From contig SXOO01000267.1 in NCBI GenBank assembly GCA_005776725.1, positions 1 to 64,000 of the forward strand: a stretch of 64,000 nt of DNA, read 5' to 3'. A program made the translations under genes and the position numbers. This document shows, piece after piece, positions 22,966 to 33,954 of the stretch. This stretch comes from Pseudomonadota bacterium. GTDB lineage: Bacteria; Myxococcota_A; UBA9042; GCA-2863065. A model generated the notes under the pieces. The model worked only from the letters and a program-made list of their open reading frames with translations. It did not search any database and was not told the DNA's origin. Numbering within the stretch: position 1 is the stretch's first letter; each line of letters starts with the position of its first letter.

Positions 22966-25191
22966 ATGAACAGCACCCCCCGAAGTCTCTCAGTCACCCG
23001 CTTCCCTCTCTCGTTGGCGTTGGCGTTGGCTCTCTCGGCATGCGGTGCCGAGCGGTCGAACGGCGAGAAGGAGAAAGATGTAACAGCGAAAGAGGACATC
23101 ACGCCATCGGGTGATGCAACCGACTCCGGGGTCGTCCCCGACACGTCAGCCACCGACACGGAGGCCCCCACGGACGACGCGGTGAGCGACGGGGTCGAGG
23201 ACACCGGCGCGGACGGCGGCGACGGTGACACGACGGAACCGCCTGACGACACGGCCACGCCCGACGTCGACGGGTCCGACGGTGTGGAGCCGCCGGACAC
23301 GACCGACCCGGTGGATACGCCGGAGCCCGTCGAGGACGTCGGGGTGCCAGACGTTTCCTCGCCAGACCTAACCGACGAGCCCGATGTGCCGGAGGAGATC
23401 ACGGGGAAGGTCGCCCTCGAGCTCAACGGCACAGTGGTCCCTCCGCTGGCGGCCAAGGTCACGCTGTCACCCATCGTGCCGGGGCCGGGGATAGCCTCCA
23501 CCGCGACCTTCGTCATTCGTAATGCGGGTGAGATCCCGTTTACGGTCGCTGCGGTCGAGCTGCTCGAGTTCAACTCCGACGGGTCGCCGGCCAATCCGTT
23601 GGTCGTCCTCGGCGCCGCCGGCAAACCGCTCCCGTTGCTCCCGGCGGACGTGCTCCCGGCCACCCAGGTCCCCACCGCGAAGTTCTCGGTGACGGTCTCG
23701 TTCTCGCCCGCCTCGATCGAAGAGGCCGTGGCCGCCGGCGGAGGCGACGCGTCCCTTCGGATCACCTTCGCCAACGCCGACATCGAGGCGCTGACCGCAC
23801 GGATCAGCGTGCCTCAGTTCATCCCGGAGCTGTCCTACAGCCCCTCTTCGCTCGTGTTCAACGACGCCACGCTCTCCATCCCGGAGACGCAAGAGGTGTT
23901 CCTGGAGAACCTGGGCAACGCGCCGCTGTCCCTCGTGTCGATCGGGCTCGCGCCGCCGTCAGAGCGCTTCACGGTCGCTCCGCTGACCACCACGATGCTG
24001 GAGGCAGCCGGTTCGGCAGGCTCGAGCACCGTCCTCTCCGTCACCTACAAGCCGATCTTCTCGTCATCCAGCGACGTGAGCGGGCTGGTCATAACCACCA
24101 ACGATCCGGATCAGCCGCTGGTGAAGATCCCGCTCTCCGCCACCTTCGAAGCGACCTCGGGAGACAGCCCGTGCGTGATCAGCTTTCCGGGCCAGGAGAC
24201 CGGCGCACTGGACTTCTCGGACGCGAAGGTCGGCGTGCCCAAGCTCTTGACCGTGCAGATGGAGAACGCCGGCACCGGCGTGTGCACCCTCAACGGCGTC
24301 ACGGTCCCCGAAGACCCGACCGCCGGCTACTTCCACGTCGCCACCTACTTCCAAGGACCCGCCGAGGATCCCCAGCCCATCGTGCAGTACCCCCTGGGCG
24401 TGGGGCCCGGTTACAAGATCCTGATCGACGTCACGTACTCCGTCAGCACCGCCGCCAAGAGCGCCACGCTTCAGATCGACTTCACCGATCCGGACCCGCA
24501 GCTGGTGGAGGTGCCCATGATCGGCGGTGGGCCGAAGCCTTGCTTCGCGATGGCTCCCGGGACCGAGAACACCCCGGAGCTCTTGGAGTTCGCCGGGAAC
24601 ATCGGCAGCACAGTCACCCGCCACATCGCGATCTACTCGTGTGGTGACGCGCCCGTCGGCTTCGGGCCGCTGAGTGTGCTCGACCCCGAGGAGACGAGCC
24701 CGATCTTCAGCTTCGACGCGAACGGAGGCGAGGTCGCCGCGAACGGTGTGCGTTGGTTCCCCATCACGGCCACCTTCGAGGAAGGGGCCTCGGACGCCAC
24801 TCGCGAGATGACGCTGCCGTACTCGCTGTCTAGCGGACCGGCCAAGGTCAAGATCACGCTTCGGCGACGGCTGCTAGGCACGACCAAGCTCCCCACCGCG
24901 GACCCGGGGAACTCGTCCAAGTACCCGTCCCTGGTGGCGGGTCAGCCGTTCACCCTCGACGGCACCGCCAGTCTGGCCGGCACCCTGCCCCTCCTCGCCA
25001 ACGGCTATGTCTGGACGCTGGTGTCCAAGCCGTCGAACAGCACGCTCATCGTGCAAGGGCCGGCCGGTCCGCCGCTTCGAGTCGTGACGCCGGATGTCCC
25101 GGGCTCCTACACGTTCTCGTTGGTGGTGAAGACGGCGGGCTCGCTGTCCTGGCACAGCCCTGAGAAGCTGGTCACCGTCAGCGTCAACTAG
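22966..25191 (+). CDS. Lipoprotein with ASH/choice-of-anchor D-type repeats and PKD-like end
   Basis: 741 residues. Signal peptide with lipobox LSAC (Cys about 24), an Asp/Thr/Pro-rich linker (about 30-155), then at least four Ig-like modules of the ASPM-SPD2-Hydin/choice-of-anchor D type: FVIRNAGEIPFTVAAVEL, VFLENLGNAPLSLVSIGL, VQMENAGTGVCTLNGVTV, HIAIYSCGDAPVGFGPL. The last about 95 residues (ADPGNSSKYPSLVAGQPFTLDGTAS to the end) resemble a PKD domain. ATG 22966 precedes the signal; an earlier in-frame start is upstream of it in sequence without a signal. The 3' end overlaps the convergent 25184 gene by 8 bp. Function unknown, likely surface display. Confidence 0.8.
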   Translation: MNSTPRSLSVTRFPLSLALALALSACGAERSNGEKEKDVTAKEDITPSGDATDSGVVPDTSATDTEAPTDDAVSDGVEDTGADGGDGDTTEPPDDTATPDVDGSDGVEPPDTTDPVDTPEPVEDVGVPDVSSPDLTDEPDVPEEITGKVALELNGTVVPPLAAKVTLSPIVPGPGIASTATFVIRNAGEIPFTVAAVELLEFNSDGSPANPLVVLGAAGKPLPLLPADVLPATQVPTAKFSVTVSFSPASIEEAVAAGGGDASLRITFANADIEALTARISVPQFIPELSYSPSSLVFNDATLSIPETQEVFLENLGNAPLSLVSIGLAPPSERFTVAPLTTTMLEAAGSAGSSTVLSVTYKPIFSSSSDVSGLVITTNDPDQPLVKIPLSATFEATSGDSPCVISFPGQETGALDFSDAKVGVPKLLTVQMENAGTGVCTLNGVTVPEDPTAGYFHVATYFQGPAEDPQPIVQYPLGVGPGYKILIDVTYSVSTAAKSATLQIDFTDPDPQLVEVPMIGGGPKPCFAMAPGTENTPELLEFAGNIGSTVTRHIAIYSCGDAPVGFGPLSVLDPEETSPIFSFDANGGEVAANGVRWFPITATFEEGASDATREMTLPYSLSSGPAKVKITLRRRLLGTTKLPTADPGNSSKYPSLVAGQPFTLDGTASLAGTLPLLANGYVWTLVSKPSNSTLIVQGPAGPPLRVVTPDVPGSYTFSLVVKTAGSLSWHSPEKLVTVSVN

Positions 25192-26035
25192 TCCCCTGGT
25201 TCGTCGCTCGTCGCTCGGGAACGCGAGCTTCCCCAGTTACCGGCTCGAGCAGACTCGACGCGCTTCGTGAGCGCTCCGCGCTCACGAAGCGCGTGGCGAG
25301 CCACTCGATGGCGTCGGGCGCCGCTCGGAGCTGCGCGTCCGCAGCGAGGACGGCTTGGTCCGTGGCCTCGTCTGCTAGCGCGTAAGCCCGCGTATGCAGC
25401 AACCAATTCGACAGCTGATAGTGGTGCAGCAAAGGCGCGAAGCGATGACCGCTGCGCCGGCTCAGCACCCCCTGCGCGCCCTCCGGTGTGGTGCAGGCCG
25501 CCAGGTCTCGGCACGTGTCGAAGAGGAGCTGGCGTAGCTCTTCGAAGGCCTGCTCCGGAGCCTCCACCACCTCGAGGAGGAGCGCCTCGAATGCGTCCTC
25601 GTCCATCCCCGCATCTTCGGCGGCCTCGGCCATGATGGGCACCTGGGACTCGATGAAGTCCGACTCGGGACGGTTCCTGAGCAGCCGCCCCACCAGGTAG
25701 AGGTCGAACGCGCTCGCGATAGACTCTGCGAAGAACGAGACCAGCGCCGTCGCTTTGCCTCCGAGGGCCCGGTGCACTACGTGGTGCAGCGCCATGTGGC
25801 TCACCTCGTCCGCGGTGATCGCGGGCTCCGCCAGCACCTCGGAGCCGCCGTCCGCCCCCCAGAACGTGAGGTTGAGGAAGAGCGCGCGGTCGCGCCCAGA
25901 GTCCTCGGGCAGCACGAGGAAGCGGCGGCCGGAGGCGAGCAGCGCCGCCTTGAGGGGCGCGTACAGCCCAACGTGCGCGAACGAGGGCTCGTCGTCGATG
26001 ATGAGGTCGGTGAGGGCGAGGCTACGGAAGGTCAT
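25184..26035 (-). CDS. Hypothetical protein with HxxxHH motif
   Basis: 283 residues, no signal peptide and no recognised family. Helical and acidic. The notable feature is ADEVSHMALHHVVHRALGG (about 75-93), where His80, His84, His85 and His88 cluster with Glu77 on one helix, which could bind a metal; it is not a canonical HExxH. The end is Ser/Arg rich (SAERSRSASSLLEP). The stop lies inside the convergent lipoprotein gene's last codons (8-bp overlap). It follows the Hsp70-like gene on the same strand by 74 bp, so co-expression with it is plausible. I cannot assign a function. Confidence 0.6.
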   Translation of the reverse strand: MTFRSLALTDLIIDDEPSFAHVGLYAPLKAALLASGRRFLVLPEDSGRDRALFLNLTFWGADGGSEVLAEPAITADEVSHMALHHVVHRALGGKATALVSFFAESIASAFDLYLVGRLLRNRPESDFIESQVPIMAEAAEDAGMDEDAFEALLLEVVEAPEQAFEELRQLLFDTCRDLAACTTPEGAQGVLSRRSGHRFAPLLHHYQLSNWLLHTRAYALADEATDQAVLAADAQLRAAPDAIEWLATRFVSAERSRSASSLLEPVTGEARVPERRATNQGTS

Positions 26036-26109
26036 GGGCGCCGTATGCCGCGTCCGCCGGCTGCCTGCAAGGCGCCACTGCGCCTACACCAGCCAGCGCG
26101 CTGGGACCG

Positions 26110-27503
<1,394 letters not shown>

Positions 27504-27507
<4 letters not shown>

Positions 27508-28154
27508 GAGTCGGCCTCCCGTGCGCCCGTCCCGCCGGGGGGCTCCGAGAGCGCGGAGCGAACCGCCAGCAAGAGCTCGGGCAAGAGCTCGCGCTCGAAC
27601 CACTCGTTCTTCCGCAGCCACAGCAGGTTACGTGGGCTGGGATGTGGCAGCGGGAGGTAGTCGGGCAGGTACTCGCGGAACGCCGCCACGGTCTCGGTCA
27701 GGCTCCGCTTGCGACGGGGCCCGAGGGTGTAGTCCTGGGCGTACTGCCCGATGAGGAGGGTGAGCCGGACGTTGGGCAGGCTCCGCCGAAGCGGCGGGTG
27801 CCACAGCGGCGCGCACTCCGGGCGCGGCGGCAGGTCGCCGGAGCGCCCCGTTCCCGGAAAACACAGGCCGGTGGGTACGATCGCGATCCGACGTTCGTCG
27901 TAGAAGTCGTCCCGCGAGAGAGCCAGCCACTGCCTCAGGCGGTCTCCCGAGGGGTCGTTCCACGGGATGCCGGTCTCGTGCACACGTCGCCCCGGCGCCT
28001 GCCCGATGATGAGCACTCGCGCCGAGGCCGCCGCGCGCAGGATCGGGCGCGGGCCGTGTGGGAGATGGGCAGCGCAGACCGTGCACGCCCGGGCCTCCTG
28101 GATGAGCTTCTCGAGAGGGGTCAGGGTCACGACACCGCCTTTGCGCCTCAGCAT
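27504..28154 (-). CDS. Uracil-DNA glycosylase family protein with four-Cys cluster pattern
   Basis: 216 residues of the uracil-DNA glycosylase superfamily; such enzymes excise uracil or related bases from DNA. Motif A is GQAPGRRVHETG (51-62) and motif B is LPHPSPRN in the C-terminal half. Four cysteines, Cys24/Cys27 (CTVC), Cys98 and Cys114, have the spacing used by family 4/5 enzymes for a [4Fe-4S] cluster. The ATG at 28154 is used; a GTG at 28130 would remove 8 residues. Its stop overlaps the start of the Hsp70-like gene (GTGA), an unusual partnership. No lexA-like box is obvious upstream. Confidence 0.85.
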
Positions 28155-28284
28155 CCGCCCGTGTAACGCGGTCGCGCAAGACGCCCGCGCTTCGGTTGGG
28201 CCCGTGTGGCGTCAATGTGCCTCCGTGCACGCCTTGGCGCCACCTGACGCTGGCGCGCCGTGGAGCCGGTCGGAGAGCTCGGCC

Positions 28285-29028
28285 TTACGGGACCACCCAG
28301 CGCTGGCCGGGGGCGAGCACCACCGGCTCGATGGGGAGGCGCGAGCGCTCGAGCGCGCGGACGAAGTGCCGGTTGCGCCCGGGGTGCCAGCTCGCCGGCG
28401 GGATCGGCATCCACTCGCCGCCTTCATGAATGGGGATCGCCCAGCGCGGCCGCAGGAGATTGCACGCGCGCACCGCGTCCTCGGGGCTCAGGGTGGTGCG
28501 GTGTCCGAAGATGAGCGTGCCGCCGATCGGTAGGATCGCCACGTCAAGCGATGGAAAACGGTCGGCGATCTGGCCGTAGGCGGGGCTCCAGCGCGCGTCA
28601 CCGCCAAAGAAGATCCGCCTCCCGGCGGCCTCGATTACGTAGTTCACCTCGGCGGGCGGGGGCGCCGTGTGTTCGGCGGGGGTGGCCGTGATTCGGAACG
28701 GGCCCACGTCGGCGGACTCCCAGGGGGCCAGCTCCACCAGCCGGCGCTTCGGCACGTTGCGCGCGAACGGCTCGATGCCCGGGCACCCCACCACCGTGAG
28801 CTCCGGGTGGCCCAGCGCCGCGGCGTCGCCGGGGTCGAAGTGATCGGGGTGGCAGTGGGTGGCGAGCAGCGCGTCGAGGTGCCCCAGGCGGTCCCGCGGG
28901 ATACCGGGCTTGCGGAACACAGGCACGATGCGCATGACCTGCCCGAACCAGGGGTCGGTCAACATCCGGAAGCCGTCGTGCTCGATGAGCAGCATGCTCG
29001 TCCGGAGGAAGGTGATCGCCGTGGTCAC
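28285..29028 (-). CDS. MBL-fold metallo-hydrolase (UlaG/YtnP-like)
   Basis: 247 residues, single metallo-beta-lactamase domain of the short type. Metal-binding sequence THCHPDHFDP, then AEHTAPPP with a further His, GGDARWSPAYG with the bridging Asp and a last His in IPIHEGGEW. The start ITFLRTSMLLIEHDGFRMLTDP is usual for proteins related to UlaG or N-acyl-phosphatidylethanolamine phospholipase D-like hydrolases. The start is a GTG overlapping the stop of the upstream membrane protein gene (GTGA). No signal peptide. Which ester, lactone or phosphodiester it cleaves cannot be told; the link to two glycosyltransferases suggests an envelope glycolipid. Confidence 0.85.
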   Translation of the reverse strand: MTTAITFLRTSMLLIEHDGFRMLTDPWFGQVMRIVPVFRKPGIPRDRLGHLDALLATHCHPDHFDPGDAAALGHPELTVVGCPGIEPFARNVPKRRLVELAPWESADVGPFRITATPAEHTAPPPAEVNYVIEAAGRRIFFGGDARWSPAYGQIADRFPSLDVAILPIGGTLIFGHRTTLSPEDAVRACNLLRPRWAIPIHEGGEWMPIPPASWHPGRNRHFVRALERSRLPIEPVVLAPGQRWVVP

Positions 29029-30569
29029 TTGCGGGTCCCGTAGATGTATCCCCAGATCTCGAGGACCCGGAGGTCGCGTTGCCCCACCTCCTGCCGCATC
29101 TCCGCGAGCTCACGGTCGAGCGAGAGGTCCAGCGGAAGGTAGAGCGCCGGCCAGGGCCAGCCGGCAGAGAGCTTGCTGCGCTCCCGCGCGAGCTCCTCGG
29201 GGGTCTCGAGGCTCTGGAAATAGACCCAGTCGCTCCGCTCGGACTCTGCGAGACCCACCTGGACCGCGGGGTTCTTGGCCGGGTCGGCGTTGGGGAAACG
29301 CACGGCCCAGCGAGGGTCCGCGGGCACCTCGATGGCGCCCAGGAGCTTCACCAGGCCGAACAACACCACCGCGCTCCCCACCACCCCGACGGCCGCCACC
29401 TTGCGCGAGGTGGCGTCGACCACCGCGTCGAGCCCAGACGCAACGAAGACCCCGAGGGGCGGCCAGGCGAGCAACATGAAGGTCATCTTGACCTCCTCCC
29501 AGTTCTCCTGGGGCCCGAACAGCGCGTACACGGGCGCCGACCACGCCAGCAGGAAGACGAGGCGCTTCCAGTCGGCGGTGCCAAGGCGAATCAGCCCGAC
29601 CAACGCGAGGGCGCCGAGGCCCACCCCGAGGGCCCGCAGGGTGACGAGCGGGAACAAGAGGTAGGTCGGGTACCCGAAGTGCGGTGTGCGCACGAGATCG
29701 GTGTGGAACGGCCAGTTGAACAGGCCGTTGAAGGCCCCGATGAAGCGGTGGGGGAACTCCGGGCGGAACCCCTCGTAGTGCGCGTACTGGCTGGGGTGGA
29801 GGAAGGGGTCGCCGAACGCGAACTTCTTGAAGGCGAAGATCGGCAGCATGACGAGCACGGTCACCACGCCCACGAGGACCAGCTCCTCGAAGCGCCGCAG
29901 GAACGGCAGGTGGGTCCGCGACAGCATGAGGAACGTCACGGCGGGCACGAAGACCACCGCCTCCTCGCGGATTGTAGCGAGCAGACCGAACGCCAGCCCC
30001 ACCAGCCACGCGCGCTCCTCGCGCAGCAACAGCGCGATCACCAGCAGCATGAGCGGCATCGCGAAGACGTTCGCGTTGAGGCGGTCCACCGCGAGGCAGT
30101 AGGGGTTCCACGCCAGGACGATCCCACCCACGATCCCGAAGGCGTCCCGCCAGAACGTGTCCGGGAGGCTGGCGCGGGCCACCAACACGGTCAGCGGGAG
30201 GACCAGGGCCCACGCGAGCGCGAACAGCAGCCGGAAGCCGAAGCGGCCGAACCACGCGAAGGGCGTAGCCGCGCTGATCCCCGGCCCGAGCCGCTGGTCC
30301 TTCGTGATGATCCCGTAGTCGCGCGTGTCGACCAGGTCTTCCGGCAGCACGCCCTCGAGCGCCGCCTCGAACGCCGGAGCGCCGTCCTTCAGCACGAAGT
30401 CGACCTTGGCGGCGTTCATGAACATCGCCGGCGCGGTGATGTAGGTGTCCCAATAACCGCGGGCCGGGCCATCGAAGCGGACCAGCCCGAAGAGGAGCGT
30501 CACGCCCGTGGCGAGCCACAGCGTCCAACCCCAGAGGCGCGGCGCGCGGTCGCTTCGCTCGGTCTTCAA
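29025..30569 (-). CDS. Multi-pass membrane protein, GT-C glycosyltransferase-like
   Basis: 514 residues with about 10-12 hydrophobic segments (LWLATGVTLLFGLV near 16, RLLFALAWALVLPLTVLVA, PLMLLVIALLL, LVLVGVVTVLVMLP, LGALALVGLIRL, VAAVGVVGSAVVLFGLV), and polar first loop WDTYITAPAMFMN with an acidic residue, as in PMT/ArnT-like GT-C enzymes that use polyprenyl-phosphate sugars. A soluble C-terminal tail of about 100 residues follows the last membrane span. It sits 13 bp after a dolichyl-phosphate mannose synthase-like GT2 gene, the usual donor-making partner, and overlaps the MBL hydrolase. No family motif can be stated with certainty, so the activity is inferred from topology and neighbours. 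Confidence 0.7.
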   Translation of the reverse strand: MKTERSDRAPRLWGWTLWLATGVTLLFGLVRFDGPARGYWDTYITAPAMFMNAAKVDFVLKDGAPAFEAALEGVLPEDLVDTRDYGIITKDQRLGPGISAATPFAWFGRFGFRLLFALAWALVLPLTVLVARASLPDTFWRDAFGIVGGIVLAWNPYCLAVDRLNANVFAMPLMLLVIALLLREERAWLVGLAFGLLATIREEAVVFVPAVTFLMLSRTHLPFLRRFEELVLVGVVTVLVMLPIFAFKKFAFGDPFLHPSQYAHYEGFRPEFPHRFIGAFNGLFNWPFHTDLVRTPHFGYPTYLLFPLVTLRALGVGLGALALVGLIRLGTADWKRLVFLLAWSAPVYALFGPQENWEEVKMTFMLLAWPPLGVFVASGLDAVVDATSRKVAAVGVVGSAVVLFGLVKLLGAIEVPADPRWAVRFPNADPAKNPAVQVGLAESERSDWVYFQSLETPEELARERSKLSAGWPWPALYLPLDLSLDRELAEMRQEVGQRDLRVLEIWGYIYGTRK

Positions 30570-30582
30570 CGCTGCTCCTCAA

Positions 30583-31257
30583 TCATCGAGCGCGCTCCGA
30601 GAGGATGGTCCCCAGGATCCGGAGCCCATTACGAATGCGCTTGAAGTCGGTGACCCCCGCCTTTCGCGGGTAGCGCGTCACGGGCACCTCGACCACCCGA
30701 TAGCCGCGCCGCAGCACGTGCGCCAGCATCTCGGTCTCGATCTCGTACTCGGTGGCGTGCAGCGCGAGGTGCCGCGCCACGTCGCCGCGGATCGCCCTGA
30801 ACCCGGCCTGGGTGTCTGTGATTCGGGTGCCGAACAACACATTGAACACGCCCGTGAGCGCCCGGTTGCCCACGTAGTTCGGTCGGCTGATCGCGCCGTC
30901 CTCGAGCCGCCCCAGGAAGCGCGACCCGTTCACCATCACGGTGTCGCCCTTCGCCTCGGCGAGCAGCAGCGGGATCTCCCGCGGATCGTCCTGGCCGTCG
31001 GCGTCGATGAACACGAGCCACTCGCCCGTGGAGGCCGAGATCCCCGTGCGCAGGGCCGACCCCTTGCCGCGGTTGGGCGACAGCCGATAACAGTGGGCGC
31101 CCGCTCGCTCGGCGGCTTCGAGCGTGCCGTCAGTGGAGCCGTCGTCCACCACGATCGCCTCGATGAGCGTGTGGCCAAGCACCTCTCGCGCGGCCTCGAC
31201 GACCGCGCCGATGGTCTCGGCCTCGTTGTGTGCTGCGATGACCAGGCTGACGCGCAT
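30583..31257 (-). CDS. GT2 glycosyltransferase, dolichyl/polyprenyl-phosphate sugar synthase-like
   Basis: 224 residues; a GT-A fold family 2 enzyme of the DPM1 type that transfers a sugar from a nucleotide donor to polyprenyl phosphate. Seen: SLVIAAHNEAETI near 4, VVDDGSTDGT at 37-45, DADGQDDP at 85-92 (metal-binding DxD and downstream acidic pair) and the typical DTQAGFRAIRGD loop. No C-terminal membrane spans, as in single-domain DPM1. The start is an ATG; a 173-bp gap separates it from the divergent AidB-like gene. It leads the minus-strand run with the membrane protein and MBL hydrolase, consistent with making the lipid-linked donor for the membrane transferase. Confidence 0.88.
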   Translation of the reverse strand: MRVSLVIAAHNEAETIGAVVEAAREVLGHTLIEAIVVDDGSTDGTLEAAERAGAHCYRLSPNRGKGSALRTGISASTGEWLVFIDADGQDDPREIPLLLAEAKGDTVMVNGSRFLGRLEDGAISRPNYVGNRALTGVFNVLFGTRITDTQAGFRAIRGDVARHLALHATEYEIETEMLAHVLRRGYRVVEVPVTRYPRKAGVTDFKRIRNGLRILGTILSERAR

Positions 31258-31342
31258 AGGGGGGTGACCCTAGGGACCCCGGCGCCCTCCCGTCAAGTCG
31301 CGCGCGAACGCGGGAGCGCAAGGGCCTCGTGTGGCGATGGCC

Positions 31343-31371
31343 TTGATGCGGCAAAGGGCGTCCCTTACAAG
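31343..31371 (+). promoter_or_regulatory. Putative promoter of AidB-like gene
   Basis: TTGATG (31343-31348) and TACAAG (31366-31371) are spaced by 17 bases and lie about 60 bases upstream of the ATG at 31431. Each box matches the sigma70 consensus at 4 of 6 positions, so this is a reasonable but weak prediction. Confidence 0.38.
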
Positions 31372-31430
31372 TCCTGGACATCCGGCCGCGCCGCGGGGGT
31401 TGAGTCGGCTGACCAGTGGAGGAGCGTCGC

Positions 31431-33128
31431 ATGCATCACAGCCATAACCCCACCGAAGTCGGCCGGAACGCCCTCAAGGCCTGGAAGGCGTCGCAGCCCC
31501 GGTCGTTCTTTCAGCAGGATCGGGCCCTGCAGGGGGCGGTGGCCAGGCACCTCGGCGCCGAGCGCTACGCCGCTCTCCTCCCGGACCTCGAGGCCGAGGG
31601 CGCGGCCGTGGCCGAGCTCGAGCCCAAGGTTGAGCAGCTGGAGCACCGGAGCGCCCTTCCCCGGCTCGAGCGGTACGACGGGATCGGCAACCGCACCGAG
31701 TCCATCGCCTTCGACGGGACCTACCACCAGGTCGGCAAGGTGCTCTACGGCACCGGCGTCGTCTCCCGCCTCCGGGATCGGGGCGTGGCGCTGGAGACGG
31801 CGGCGCTCCTGTACATGAACAACCAGCTGGGCGAGGCCGGCCACAACTGCCCGATCGTCTGCACGATGGGCGCTGTGCGGGCGATCCAGGAGGCCGGCGA
31901 TCCCGACCTCAAGGAGCGGTTCCTGCCGGGTCTGCTCACGCGGGAGTACGGCAAGCACCTACACGCCGCGCAGTTCATGACCGAGGTGCAGGGCGGCTCG
32001 GACGTGGGGTTGAACGGCGTCCGTGCCCTCCCGAACGGCAACAGCGGCCAGCTCTACGCGATCGTTGGCGAGAAGTGGTTCTGCTCCAACGCCAACGCAG
32101 ATCTCTTCCTCATGACGGCGAGACCCGACGGGGCCGCGTCCGGCACCGCGGGTCTCGGGCTGTTCCTGGTGCCTCGGATCGCGCCGTGGGGCGCGCTCAA
32201 CGAGTTCACCATCCGGCGGCTCAAGGAGAAGCTGGGAACACGCGCGATGGCGTCGGGCGAGATGGACTTCACTGGCGCCGCGGGTTGGTCGATCGGGCCC
32301 GTGGAGCACGGCTTCAAGACGATGATGAACCACGTCATCAACACGAGCCGGCTCTACAACGCCTCGGGCTGCCTCGGCATGTCGCGGCGCGCGCTCACGG
32401 TGGCGAGCACCTACGCGCAGCACCGGGTCGCCTTCGGCCAGCCGATCGCGCGTTATCCGCTGGTGCAGGAGAGCCTCGCCGACATGCGGGCGGAGCACGA
32501 GGTGCTGCTGCACGGACACCTGCACCTCGCGGCGCTCAGGGACCGCATCGATCTGGGGCTCGCCAGTGAGGAGGAGCTCGGCTTCTTCCGCGTGGCGCTC
32601 AACCTCAACAAGTTCCGGACCAGCGTGTCTGCCGGCGAGGTGATCCGGACCGCGATCGAGCTCCTCGGGGGCAACGGCGCGATCGAGTCCTTCAGCCCGC
32701 TCCCGCGGCTCCTGCGGGACAACGTGGTCTACGAGAACTGGGAGGGCACCCACAACACGCTCTACATGCAGGTGCTGCGCGACATGGCCCGCCTCGACGT
32801 GGGCCGCGCATTCCTGGGGGAGCTGGCGCGCCGCTTCCAGGCCGTTGGGTCCGAGCGCGGCGCGGCCGCCGTCCAAGAGCTGGGTGCGGCGCTTCGGCGG
32901 CTCTCCGACGCCTCACCCGGCCTGCAATCGCTGGCGATGCGCCCGCTCGCCCATCGGATGTCCTCGGTGATGGCGCTGTGCGCAGCGCTCGAGCAGGCCG
33001 CTCACGAGGGCGATCCGCGTACGGCGGCGCTCGCCGAGCACTTCGCCGCTCGACACCTCGGGCGGCCGCTCAGCCTGCCCACCGACGCCGATCTGGGCCG
33101 TCTCCAAGCCCTGGCGGAAGACGAGTAG
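31431..33128 (+). CDS. AidB-like acyl-CoA dehydrogenase
   Basis: 565 residues. Acyl-CoA dehydrogenase superfamily, closest in layout to AidB/DszC-type flavoproteins: MTEVQGGSDVG at 183-193 (FAD contact), FTGAAGWSIGPVEHG in the middle domain, GMSRRALTVASTYAQHRVAFG-type helix and YENWEGTHN near 435 at the position of the AidB signature. The C-terminal helical extension is present. ATG 31431 is preceded by GGAGGAG 7 bases upstream, which decides the start over an in-frame ATG 15 bases earlier. The gene stands alone. Reaction unknown: true AidB has little dehydrogenase activity and protects DNA from alkylation, whereas many homologues are acyl-CoA dehydrogenases. An AlkC gene at 47280 makes an alkylation context possible. 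Confidence 0.85.
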   Translation: MHHSHNPTEVGRNALKAWKASQPRSFFQQDRALQGAVARHLGAERYAALLPDLEAEGAAVAELEPKVEQLEHRSALPRLERYDGIGNRTESIAFDGTYHQVGKVLYGTGVVSRLRDRGVALETAALLYMNNQLGEAGHNCPIVCTMGAVRAIQEAGDPDLKERFLPGLLTREYGKHLHAAQFMTEVQGGSDVGLNGVRALPNGNSGQLYAIVGEKWFCSNANADLFLMTARPDGAASGTAGLGLFLVPRIAPWGALNEFTIRRLKEKLGTRAMASGEMDFTGAAGWSIGPVEHGFKTMMNHVINTSRLYNASGCLGMSRRALTVASTYAQHRVAFGQPIARYPLVQESLADMRAEHEVLLHGHLHLAALRDRIDLGLASEEELGFFRVALNLNKFRTSVSAGEVIRTAIELLGGNGAIESFSPLPRLLRDNVVYENWEGTHNTLYMQVLRDMARLDVGRAFLGELARRFQAVGSERGAAAVQELGAALRRLSDASPGLQSLAMRPLAHRMSSVMALCAALEQAAHEGDPRTAALAEHFAARHLGRPLSLPTDADLGRLQALAEDE

Positions 33129-33253
33129 CCACCGTCCGTCGCCGGGTCGGCGGAGCGCGCAGGTGAATCCGCACGGCCACTTCCTGACTTCGGACGCGCT
33201 GTGGGCGGATGCCCTCGAGGGTCCGGGGAGTCGTCGGGCCCCAATTTGTGGGC

Positions 33254-33269
33254 GGTGCCTGCTGGCACC
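33254..33269 (+). terminator. Perfect 6-bp hairpin GGTGCC-TGCT-GGCACC
   Basis: A short GC hairpin followed by CCTTTCG, lying 126 bp after the AidB-like gene in a 265-bp gap. The tail is only weakly T rich, so terminator function is possible but unproven; it could instead be a small repeat. The remaining gap (33129-33393) shows no gene. Confidence 0.3.
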
Positions 33270-33393
33270 CCTTTCGTGGCCGTGCTGCTCGCCCCACGCG
33301 AGCGCGACGCCGCCGCCGAGCTGCTGAGCTCGGCCCCCGCTCGCCTGAAGGACGAGGTTATGCCTCGGTGCGCCAAGAGCGCATACTCGGCCG

Positions 33394-33954
33394 ATGCAAC
33401 ATCGTCTGCTTGCGCGCTTTGTGTTCGTGGTGGCCCTCCTCAGTGCCTCGACGGCGGCCGTCGCGGACCCGCCGGCCGGCGACGATCCCCAGATCAGCCG
33501 TTCCCGGGGTGAGGCTGGTGGCGCCGTCGTGCTGTGGACCCGCGTCATTCCGCGCACCGACGATCCGGCGATCGCCGCGTTGGCAGGTGAGGTCCAAGCG
33601 AAGCTCGCCGCCGCCGTCGCTCGCGCCCTGCCCGGCCGAGCACTCGACCGTCGGCCGTCGCCGGAGCGAGTCTGTCCGCGGGCCGGTTGCCTCGGGACCG
33701 CGGCCGGGGCGCTGCTCCTTCATCGCGATGGGGGCTGCGCTGTGGTGCTCCTGGTTAGCGCCCCGGGTCAGTCCGTCTCGAACCTCCTGGAGTGGGCAGG
33801 CGGCGTGACCCTCGCGTCGAAGACGGTCCCGTTCCGCGAACCGCCCGAGGGCGTCGTGCGGGTGAAGGACTTCGTGCGCTGCACGACAGTGCCGGGCCTC
33901 CTGGAGACGCAAGCACCGGCCGTGGACGAGGCGCTCGCAGCCGCGGCGAAATAG
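33394..33954 (+). CDS. Secreted hypothetical protein
   Basis: 186 residues starting with a clear Sec signal (MQHRLLARFVFVVALLSASTAAVA, cleavage about 24). The mature part has three Cys in the middle (CPRAGC, GGC) and one near the end (VRCTT), a hydrophobic LGTAAGALLLHRDGGCAVVLLV strand pair, and an Ala-rich end. The C-P-x-x-x-C pattern may be a disulphide hairpin. No family is recognised. It stands apart: 265 bp after the AidB-like gene and 138 bp before the decayed FG-GAP gene. GC skew and codon use are like the neighbours. Confidence 0.6.
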   Translation: MQHRLLARFVFVVALLSASTAAVADPPAGDDPQISRSRGEAGGAVVLWTRVIPRTDDPAIAALAGEVQAKLAAAVARALPGRALDRRPSPERVCPRAGCLGTAAGALLLHRDGGCAVVLLVSAPGQSVSNLLEWAGGVTLASKTVPFREPPEGVVRVKDFVRCTTVPGLLETQAPAVDEALAAAAK